64,000 nt of DNA, taken from contig CM059191.1 of the NCBI GenBank assembly GCA_030323885.1, positions 1,178,001 to 1,242,000 on the forward strand, written 5' to 3'. Under the pieces are notes generated by a model. It was not told where the DNA came from, did not search any database, and was given only the letters and a program-made list of their open reading frames with translations. Positions 55,939 through 64,000 of the stretch are shown one piece after another; the stretch's first letter is position 1; every line of letters begins with the position of its first letter. Origin of the DNA: Branchipolynoe longqiensis. Its lineage: Eukaryota; Annelida; Polychaeta; Phyllodocida; Polynoidae. A program made the position numbers and the translations under genes.

Positions 55939-55978
55939 CGCCTGGCAGCGAGGCCGTTACGGGCCTCGCTGCCAGGCG
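55939..55978. repeat. Perfect 17-bp inverted repeat with a 6-nt loop
   Basis: CGCCTGGCAGCGAGGCC (55939-55955), loop GTTACG, then the exact complement (55962-55978). The arms are GC-rich in an AT-rich setting. The transcript would form a strong stem-loop on either strand. Confidence 0.92.
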
Positions 55979-55989
55979 AACCGTCAACA

Positions 55990-56400
55990 GTGCATTCTAG
56001 GAGCATATTATTAAAAAAATCGCATAAATTCGAAAATACACCACTAGATGGACAATAATTCGAATTATTAACAAATAAGACACATGTACACAAGAATACG
56101 TATCCTCCTGTATCCTTGGGTTTTAAATCCATAAACCGCTATAGAAGCATAGCGATAATGGAGTCCGTAACAAATAAAACAACATGGCGACTGGCAAATC
56201 TAGCGTACCGGAAAAATCAACGGTTAACCACCAATAACTTCATTAATATGGTCACCAAAATAACCAAACTTTCACAAACGTTGCCCAATACCTTAATAAA
56301 GCATCCTGTGAAAAATATCCATAAACTAACTGCGAGTTCTGGAGTTATTTGTAGATAAAGAAAGCTGTATTTACTCCCAAACGTCCACCGCTCGCGAGTG
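55990..56400. other. DIRS-3 5' region, nothing recognised
   Basis: AT-rich sequence between the hairpin and the 5' terminal repeat. No homology to the DIRS-1 leader was seen here, so it may be a further insertion. Confidence 0.4.
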
Positions 56401-56466
56401 GAATATGCTAATTGCTGTACCGGATGTTGCTTCCTGCTCCCTCGGCCTCGAGTAGAGGCGTTGTAC

Positions 56467-57294
56467 CAGAGAGCGTGTATATAAACAGATGAGAGGGACA
56501 ACTATCATACTAGACCCTGTAACAGCTGCCGACTGTGGCGCTCCAAGTGGTGGTTGTTGAACAAATGGGCAAACTCAAGGCATTGTCAATGGCAGTGAGC
56601 AATATTCATATAGAAAACGTTAAATATCTCTAAAACTACAACACCTAGAAACAAACTGATTGGAATACACATAGAAAACATGTTTACCAACAAGATTATA
56701 TTAAATTGATACGGTTAGGGTTCTGGACTTCTATTAAATTTGAATAAATCTGACGTTTTGCACTGCGCGTACCGGCATACTCAATGCATTGTCAATGGTC
56801 GTGTGCAATCTTCCTACAGAAAAAGTGAAATATCTCTAAAACCACATGACCTAGACACAAACCGCTTGGAACACATATAGAAAACATATTTAACGATGAG
56901 ACTATATTAAATTCATATGGCTAGGGTTCTGTATTTCTATTAATTTTGAATAAAATACACGTTTTGCACTACACGTACGGCAAACTCAAGGCATTGTCAA
57001 TGGCGGTGAGCAATCTTCATACAGAAAAAGTGAAATATCTCTAAAACCACATAACCTAGACACAAACCGCTTGGAACACATTTAGAAAACATGTTTACCA
57101 AAAGGATTATATTAAATTGATAAGGTTAGGCTTCTGCATTTCTATTAATTTTGAATAAAAACAAATGTTTTTCACTGCACGTAGCGGCAAACTCAAGGCT
57201 TGTTCAACACTAACCGCCAGGAACGCCACTGTAGCCTGTGTTACATATTTTCGCGGGAGATGTCCCTCTCATCTGTTTACATACACGCTCTCTG
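56467..57294 (+). mobile_element. MITE-A copy 1 (CAGAGAGCG ends, 7-bp TSD)
   Basis: An 828-bp element with the ends CAGAGAGCGTGTATATAAAC and ATACACGCTCTCTG. It is flanked by GTTGTAC at 56460-56466 and 57295-57301. It contains three diverged direct repeats of about 210 bp (AACTCAAGGCATTGTCAATGG ... AGAAAACATGTTTACCAA ... TTCTATTAATTTTGAATAA). No protein is encoded. It interrupts the 5' terminal repeat of DIRS-3. Confidence 0.9.
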
Positions 57295-57339
57295 GTTGTA
57301 CCGAGGTAAAATGAATATATTAAGTGACCATTTGTGTTC

Positions 57340-58010
57340 CAGATAGGTACATTTCTTTGTAGATTCTTTATTAATGGTCAGATTCTGATCAAACTTCACA
57401 CCAAGGTTCTTCTTCGTATGCCAAATCACCCCAGCTTATCAAAACTGATCCCAAAAAATTAGATCACATAAAAATGTAGGTTTCCATGGCAACCGTAATA
57501 CAATCACTCCCACCTACAATACGAGTCAATTGTAGCTGTTTTTTTAAAGAATGGTCAGATCCTGATGAAATTTCACATCAAAGTTCTTCTTGGTATTGCA
57601 AATCACCTCAGCTTATCAAAACTGATAAAAAAAATGATGGGAAATCAGCACGAGCAGCTACCGCCGCAGCGATTCCGCCGATGCACACACAAATTTAAAA
57701 GCGCTGTAGTTCTGTCAATTCTTTATGGATTTTGATCCAATAAAAACTGAAACCTGTGCAATTTAGTGCGCTTCAAAATAGAGGCAAATTCAAAACAATT
57801 TGAGCAGAGCTAAACCCCCGAATCTCCATTTTTGTGTGAGTTGAAAATGGTGGGAAATCAGCGCGAGCAGCTACCGCCGCGGAGATTCCGCCGATGCACA
57901 CACAAATTAAAAGCGTTTTTGTCAATTCTTTATGGATTTTGATCAAATGAAAACTGAAACTTGTGCAATTTAGTGCCCATCAAAATAGCAGCAGATTCAC
58001 AACAAATTGA
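57340..58010 (+). repeat. Two imperfect direct repeats
   Basis: An ATGGTCAGAT[T/C]CTGAT..TTCACA block with CAGCTTATCAAAACTGAT occurs at about 57375-57450 and 57550-57630. A GAGCAGCTACCGCCGC block with GCCGATGCACACACAAATT occurs at 57650-57700 and 57866-57912. This is part of an unidentified element. Confidence 0.65.
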
Positions 58011-58119
58011 GCAAACTCAATGGCTGTACAGTGTATGTGAAAGTACAACGTCTGAACACTTTGACTTCTGGTTACTGAATGGTTTATTCATGGCGTAGGG
58101 CACGCTTGACCCGCCGGCT

Positions 58120-58760
58120 AAACTTTCCATGACGTCATCTCATTTGCATATCTCTTTGTCCCCAACTCTGCATATCGTTAACATATATTAACCACAGGTC
58201 TAGACGTCTATTACGCATATATCACAGTGTACGCCTTTGCTTTGCTGCCAACGCTGTTTTCAGCATGCGCACTCGGAACGGTGATGTCGTCTATCCATAT
58301 AAATCCGATTTAAATATTAACAGATATATTACAAATAATGATTGGATTTTCATATTTAATTCATGTTTTTATTATTTATATTCATAGGAAATTACATACG
58401 AGCCAAAACTTGGATGATGGAGGGAAATGAGCCTGTCAGTGTCAGTCACTCAGTCAGTGTCCACTGTCACGTGTCAGCCATTTTGGTCAGTGGAATGAAC
58501 AATCATTTAGGGCATAATCAATTAATCAACTCGGGTCACCCGGGCCACTTTTTGGCGCATGCGCACATCCTTCAGACTCGGGACGAATAATCGAATACGC
58601 TTCTCCGCGCTCGGGTGGACAATTTTTTTTTTTTTTTAATAACTGATAAACTACAGCAAAATAGGATTTAAAGTATTTTATGATGGCCTACTTTAGCTAT
58701 ATTTCCATTTCGTTAATCTAAGTTATTCTTTAAAAAAAACATGTATGATTGGTACTGCTA
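58120..58760. other. Intergenic DNA, nothing firm
   Basis: It holds an isolated TGACGTCA (58130-58137), TCAGTGTCAGTCACTCAGTC-type short repeats near 58437-58465 and a T run at 58623-58638. No gene is supported. Confidence 0.4.
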
Positions 58761-58768
58761 GCTGTTAT

Positions 58769-59605
58769 CAGAGAGCGTGTATATAAACAGATGAGAGGGA
58801 CAACTCCCGCGAAAAACGGTAACACAGGCTACAGTGGCGTTCCTGGCGGTTAGTGTTGAACAAGCCATGAGTTTGCCGGTACGCTCAATGCAAAACATTT
58901 GTTTTTATTCAAAATTAATAGAAATCCAGAAGCCTAACCTTATCAATTTAATATAATCCTTTTGGTAAACATGTTTTCTATATGTCTTCCAAGCGGTTTG
59001 TTTCTATGTGGTGTAGTTTTAGAGATATTTAACGTTTTCTGTATGAAGATTGCTCACCGCCATTGACAATGCCTTGAGTTTGCCGTACGTGTAGTGCAAA
59101 ACGTGTATTTTATTCAAAATTAATAGAAATTCAGAACCCTAGCCATGTAAATTTAATATAGTCTCATTGTTAAATATGTTTTCTATATGTGTTCCAAACA
59201 GTTTGTTTCTATGTAGTGTAGTTTTAGAGATATTTCACTTTTTCTGTACGAAGACTGCTCAAGGCCATTGACAATGCCTTGAGTTTGCCGTACGCGTCGT
59301 GAAAAACGTCAGTTCTATTCAAAATCAATAGAAATCCAGAAGCCTAACCATATCAATTTAATATAATCTCATTGGTAAACATGTTTTTTATGTGTATTCC
59401 AATCAGTTTGTTTCTAGGTGTTGTAGTTTTAGAGATATTTAATGTTTTCTGTATGAAGATTGCTCACTGCCATTGAAAATGCCTTGAGGTTTGCCCATAT
59501 GCTTAAGCTGTTCAACAACCACCACTTGGAGCGCCACAGTCGGCAGCTGTTACATGCTCTAGTATGGGAGTTGTCCCTCTCATCTGTTTATATACACGCT
59601 CTCTG
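58769..59605 (-). mobile_element. MITE-A copy 2 (7-bp TSD), inverted relative to copy 1
   Basis: An 837-bp element with the same ends, flanked by CTGTTAT at 58762-58768 and 59606-59612. The interior is the reverse complement of copy 1, with the same ~210-bp repeat units. The two copies are 1.47 kb apart and face opposite ways. Confidence 0.9.
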
Positions 59606-59899
59606 CTGTTATCCTGCAGGATGTTACCAGTGCAAATGTGACATCATCGCTCGTAGCCAACCCCAGCTAGGAGGTTGGTTACTTGGGTCGGATCGTTTTG
59701 CACATGGCACGTTAGATAAAAGATTCACCCGTTGCAGTACACGGGTGAAGACCAGCCTTATATAAATACGGGCGAAAATAGCGTTAGTATGAAAGTGAGG
59801 CTCCAGTATGGAAGTGAGGCTCCAGTATGTGGCTCCAGTATTAAATGGATACTTCTATAGGCACAGAGTTGGTGAAATGGGCGAGAATGCAAAAAGACA

Positions 59900-60978
59900 A
59901 GATAGCTTCTACCAAGTTACTCCTACAGCTGGAGCCAATCAGGCCACTAATCAGGCTTCTACCTAGTTACTCCTGCAGCTGAAGCCCATCAGGCCACTAA
60001 TCAGGCTTCTACCAAGTTACTCCTGCAGCTGGAGCCCAGCAGGCCACTAATCACGCTTCTACCTAGTTACTCCTGCAGCTGGAGCCCAGCAGGCCACTAA
60101 TCACGCTTATACCTAGTTACTCCTGCAGCTGGAGCCCAGCAGGCCACTAATCACGCTTCTACCAAGTTACTCCCGCAGCTGGAGCCCAGCAGGCCACTAA
60201 TCATGCTTCTACCTAGTTACTTCCGCAGCTGGAGCCCAGCAGGCCACTAATCACGCTTCTACCTAGTTACTCCTGCAGCTGGAGCCCAGCAGGCCACTAA
60301 TCACGCTTATACCTAGTTACTCCTGCAGCTAGAGCCCAGCAGGCCACTAATCACGCTTCTACCTAGTTACTTCTGCAGCTAGAGCCCAGCAGGCCACTAA
60401 TCACGCTTGTACCTAGTTAGTTCCGCAGCTGGATCCCAGCAGGCCACTAATCATGCTTCTACCAAGTTACTCCTGCAGCTAGAGCCCAGCAGGCCACTAA
60501 TCACGCTTCTACCTAGTTACTCCTGCAGCTGGAGCCCAGCAGGCCACTAATCACGCTTCTACCAAGTTACTCCTGCAGCTGGAGCCCAGCAGGCCACTAA
60601 TCACGCTTATACCTAGTTACTCTCACAGCTGGAGCCCAGGAGGCCACTAATCACACTTCTACCTAGTTACTCCTGCAGCTGGAGCCCAGCAGGCCACTAA
60701 TCACGCTTCTACCTAGTTACGCCTGCAGCTGGAGCCCAGCAGGCCACTAATCACACTTCTACCTAGTTACTCCTCCAGCTGGAGCCCAGCAGGCCACTAA
60801 TCATGCTTCTACCAAGTTACTCCTGCAGCTGGAGCCCAGCAGGCCACTAATCACACTATCTACGTAGTTACTCCTGCAGCTGGAGCCCAGCAGGCCACTA
60901 ATCAGGCTTCTACCTAGTTACTCCTGCAGATAGAGCCCAGCAGGCCACTAATCACGCTTCTACCTAGTTACTCCCGCA
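59900..60978 (+). repeat. 50-bp satellite, about 21 units
   Basis: Units read CTTCTACCTAGTTACTCCTG, CAGCTGGAGCCCAGCAGGCC and ACTAATCACG with few changes (CTAG/CAAG variants alternate). Each carries the E-box CAGCTG. It has no coding value. Confidence 0.95.
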
Positions 60979-60984
60979 CACCTG

Positions 60985-61075
60985 CGTCCTATAAGTCATT
61001 GGTTTCACTCTACTGGGAATCGAACCCTGATCTCCCGCACGGGAAGCCTGCAATCTAATTGTTGAACTGCATAAT
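60985..61075 (-). mobile_element. SINE-A head fragment
   Basis: AGTCATTGGTTTCACTCTACTG, GGGAATCGAACCCTGATCTCC and CACGGGAAGCCTGCAATCTA, in reverse, directly after the satellite. Confidence 0.65.
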
Positions 61076-61521
61076 GTTGATGTTACACAGGTGCCTTAGT
61101 GTTAGTTGTCCACAGATTGTTGCCTCCACCTAATCATGTACAGTTCCACAAGTCTGGTTCCACAGGCGAACTGTTGTTAAATGATTCAAGAATTGTGCAG
61201 TGTGTTTGTTACAATAACCCTTTGACCTCACTGTCAGATTATGACCAAAATTAATTCCAATTCGCCAAAATTAGGATTTGATCACTAATTCTCATGGGAT
61301 ACATGTAATGTGTGCGTATTTGGGGAAGATATCATTATTTGGGGGAAACCATTGCAACACAGGGAAAAGTCATGCATAAATTCTTGCAAAATTTTTAATT
61401 TATGGTTATAGGAAAGAAATATCGACCATTGATGAATATCTTTGAAACAAAGTGAGAAAAAGTATGTTTAAAACTTGTAGCGATATCCAGAATTTATGCT
61501 TTTTATATGGAAGAAATATCC
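61076..61521. other. Intergenic DNA before the gap, nothing recognised
   Basis: No supported gene or repeat. Confidence 0.4.
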
Positions 61522-62020
61522 NNNNNNNNNNNNNNNNNNNNNNNNNNNNNNNNNNNNNNNNNNNNNNNNNNNNNNNNNNNNNNNNNNNNNNNNNNNNNNN
61601 NNNNNNNNNNNNNNNNNNNNNNNNNNNNNNNNNNNNNNNNNNNNNNNNNNNNNNNNNNNNNNNNNNNNNNNNNNNNNNNNNNNNNNNNNNNNNNNNNNNN
61701 NNNNNNNNNNNNNNNNNNNNNNNNNNNNNNNNNNNNNNNNNNNNNNNNNNNNNNNNNNNNNNNNNNNNNNNNNNNNNNNNNNNNNNNNNNNNNNNNNNNN
61801 NNNNNNNNNNNNNNNNNNNNNNNNNNNNNNNNNNNNNNNNNNNNNNNNNNNNNNNNNNNNNNNNNNNNNNNNNNNNNNNNNNNNNNNNNNNNNNNNNNNN
61901 NNNNNNNNNNNNNNNNNNNNNNNNNNNNNNNNNNNNNNNNNNNNNNNNNNNNNNNNNNNNNNNNNNNNNNNNNNNNNNNNNNNNNNNNNNNNNNNNNNNN
62001 NNNNNNNNNNNNNNNNNNNN
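61522..62020. other. Assembly gap (~500 N)
   Basis: A run of N. The base right after it is inside a DIRS-like terminal repeat, so an element lies in or across the gap. Confidence 0.99.
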
Positions 62021-62051
62021 TCTAGCCTGAGGCTGTATACCGAGGTAAAAT
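62021..62051. mobile_element. DIRS-4: terminal repeat only
   Basis: TCTAGCCTGAGGCTGTATAC followed by CGAGGTAAAAT matches the right terminal repeat of DIRS-1 (25030-25060). The body is hidden in the gap. Confidence 0.75.
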
Positions 62052-62365
62052 AGTATAGTTATACGAATCTTACCTGGGTATAGATGATGGATAACTGTTG
62101 TTTTCCCGAGGTAGAAGCCTCGGGTAGACGTGGGCTAGGGCCCACCCACCACGCCCTGCCACGTCTATCCCGTTGGTGTACCGTTACGGGAAAATCATAG
62201 TATCCATTGTATTGAAAGTTCATTTTTATCCTGAATAAGTAGGTTAAAATTGCTGGTTCCTCACGTGCTTCCTTCTCCCTAGCCCACGTCTACCCGAGGC
62301 TTATACCTCGGGAAAACAACAGTTATCCATCATCTATACCCAGGTAAGATTCGTATAACTATACT
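62052..62365 (+). repeat. Terminal module 4 (inverted-repeat, 314 bp)
   Basis: The ends are AGTATAGTTATACGAATCTT and GATTCGTATAACTATACT. The arms hold CTGGGTATAGATGATGG and CCCGAGGTAGAAGCCTCGGG. It abuts the DIRS-4 terminal repeat without a gap. An AAATTGCTGG...CGTGCTTCCTTCTCCCTAG stretch (62249-62283) corresponds to the 33-nt block of module 1. Confidence 0.82.
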
Positions 62366-62437
62366 ATATATATATATATATATATGCATTCCATATAATA
62401 CATTAAATCTACATGCATATATATATATATATATACT

Positions 62438-62473
<36 letters not shown>

Positions 62474-62474
62474 A
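62366..62474. repeat. (TA)n tract
   Basis: TATATA runs with a few interruptions. Confidence 0.9.
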
Positions 62475-62906
62475 TGGGTCAGGATCATGAAAAGAGGCCA
62501 ATTGGTGGAAGTTGTCGGCGTCAAGCATAGATGTCGGCGTCGATCGGTATAATTATAATTTAGCATTGACATAGGTGTTGGAAAGTCTTTAAATTTATCC
62601 TGAATGTAAAGGTCGAGAAAATACAACAACCTGATTTGTTTCTAGGATAATATAATATAAAACAAAGGAATGCACAAGACTTTAAGAATTGTGACGCCAA
62701 CATCTGTTAAAGTTGTCGGCGTCGATCATTGAGGTGTTGGAAAGTCTTAAAATTTATCCTGAATGTAAAGGTCGAGAAAATAAAACAACCTGATTTGTTT
62801 CTAGGATAATTTAATATGAAACAAAGAAATGCACTACACTTTTAAGAATTGCGACGCCGACATCTTCACTTCACCACCGATTGGCCCGTTTTCGTGAGGC
62901 TGACTC
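62475..62906. mobile_element. Foldback MITE with an internal direct repeat
   Basis: The ends GGGTCAGGATCATGAAAAGAGG-CCAATTGGTGG and CCACCGATTGGCCCGTTTTC-GTGAGGCTGACTC are inverted. A ~150-bp segment (GGTGTTGGAAAGTCTTTAAA to AAGAATTGTGACGCC) is repeated directly at about 62571-62690 and 62731-62855. It sits between TA-rich tracts. Confidence 0.72.
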
Positions 62907-63400
62907 ATATATACATATATATATACATAATTCTGGTATTTTTCACCTGTTTACGCCATCATTCACATCCCCTTCTCTAATCAAGGGAAAGAAAGACAAG
63001 CAGGTACGTACCAGTGCCTGGGTTGCATTTACTTGTTACACATAGTAACATATTAATAATGCTTCTTGCATTTATCCTATCACATCGCCATCCATCACTG
63101 CTCCCTTTCAACTTTGTAAAACCATTTTAAAGTATGTGATAACTTAGTATCAGGATGAGCTGATCTAGCTGTACCCATGCATGTTATACATTTCCCTCTC
63201 GCCCTACATTTCTCTCCAGCCATACATTTCTCTCCAGCCTGCGCCACCCTTTCATTCTTGCTTCAGTCCCAAGGTCATTGCGATTTATCTACGACTACAT
63301 CATCATTACCACCTGTCTATGCTGTGAATTAGCACTGATACTTACAAAAACCCACCCCATATCATTCACAACAGCCCACTCTTCATATATTAGTTAGAAC
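62907..63400. other. Unassigned AT-rich DNA
   Basis: A local doublet CATTTCTCTCCAGCC (about 63207 and 63225) is the only structure seen. Confidence 0.4.
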
Positions 63401-63960
63401 AACTTCAACGTCCCTATACTAGTCATGTGTGCCAAATTGTGTCAAGCTGTATGCTACATTGGAGCCTATTCTACGTATGTCAATCATGATGTCATGACAA
63501 TACCCTATATGTATATGCCAAATGTATATCTCCAATATACGATGATCATGGTAAATAAATTCATCATTAAAAAACTAAGCAAAACCCCCCAAAATATATC
63601 AATCTTATACAAATTAATCATTTTAGTAGTTATAGTACATGCATCAATCCCTATATGCCTAATGTATGTCAACCCTATTTGAATCATTATAGTACATGCA
63701 ACAATTCTTATATATCCAGTGTATATCAACCACATATTAATCATTATAGTACACACATCAATCCTTGGATGTCTACTATATATCAACTCTATACTACTTA
63801 ATCATTAGAGTACATGCATCAATCTCTATATGCCCAATGTATATCAACCCGATATTACCTGTATTAATTATTATTGTATTTGCATCAATCTTTATGTCCA
63901 ATGTATGAGAACCCTTATAGTACCCTTATTAGTATATATTAGTATTATCCTACCTATATA
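63400..63960 (+). repeat. Degenerate ~65-70-bp tandem repeat
   Basis: Units with TATAGTACATGCATCAATC, a CTATATGCC-AATGTATATC block and AACCCTATA-like words repeat about six times. Frames on both strands follow the repeat and show the same periodicity. Confidence 0.75.
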
Positions 63961-64000
63961 AAGCCCAATTACCATTTGTACATACACCGATCCGTATACT

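Larger units (their letters stand above)
51941..57312 (-). mobile_element. DIRS-3: decayed DIRS-like retrotransposon
   Basis: Terminal repeats: ATTTTACCTCGGTACAACACC with CTCGATTACTCGAGGCCGAG (51941-51985) on the left, and CTCGGCCTCGAGTAGAGGCG plus ..CCGAGGTAAAAT on the right. The right repeat is split by MITE-A (56467-57294). Recombinase, RNase H and RT relics lie between 52080 and 54030. A MATK Gag start lies at 54272. A long 5' region (54290-56466) holds a SINE-A, a tandem array and a hairpin. It is not functional. Confidence 0.78.

Noticed and set aside
59900..60978. CRISPR-like array
   Set aside because: The 50-bp units are directly contiguous with no unique spacers, and the genome is eukaryotic. 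It is a satellite.

Overview
The window is eukaryotic and most likely from a mollusc or another lophotrochozoan. It has intron-split genes with GT/AG boundaries, no bacterial-style gene packing, and a dense load of tRNA-derived SINEs, foldback MITEs, an RTE-type LINE and several tyrosine-recombinase (DIRS-like) retrotransposons. The taxon is inferred from repeat style and gene similarity and was not proven. Two runs of about 500 N (33732-34231 and 61522-62020) are assembly gaps. Both touch DIRS-like elements.

Host genes. (1) 593-6935, + strand: the last six coding exons of NUP98 (the Nup96 half of the Nup98-96 precursor). All exon phases agree and the stop is at 6933-6935. (2) 14188-32942, + strand: a heat-shock-factor-type transcription factor (HSFY/HSF5-like) in at least three exons. 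Its CRE and E2F-like upstream sites are visible. A DIRS-like element sits in intron 1 and an antisense RTE LINE in intron 2. (3) 44265-47003, - strand: two phase-compatible exons of an unidentified gene. (4) 11337-11527, + strand: a possible terminal exon of unknown identity. Everything else is intron or intergenic DNA built mainly from repeats.

Mobile DNA by region. 0-14 kb: NUP98 introns with tandem arrays, SINEs and MITEs. 14-26 kb: HSF intron 1 with several foldback elements and DIRS-1 (21256-25060), followed directly by a 337-bp inverted-repeat module. 26-29.4 kb: a nearly complete RTE LINE. 34-38 kb: DIRS-2 on the - strand, broken by a gap. 38-51 kb: SINEs, MITEs and minisatellites. 51.6-57.3 kb: DIRS-3, decayed, with the same kind of module at its recombinase end and a 7-bp-TSD MITE in its other terminus. 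59.9-61 kb: a 50-bp satellite. 62 kb: the end of a fourth DIRS-like element and a third module.

Most notable pattern. The 314-337-bp inverted-repeat modules abut the recombinase-side end of DIRS-like elements. Each carries a copy of a stretch that lies just inside the 5' end of its own element, and the copies differ between elements in the same way as their hosts do. This suggests a previously unrecognised structural part of the retrotransposon, comparable in logic to the internal complementary region of DIRS1 but lying outside the terminal repeat. Two other patterns deserve attention: two MITE families with perfect 7-bp target duplications, and three introns whose minisatellites are homologous to the adjoining splice site.
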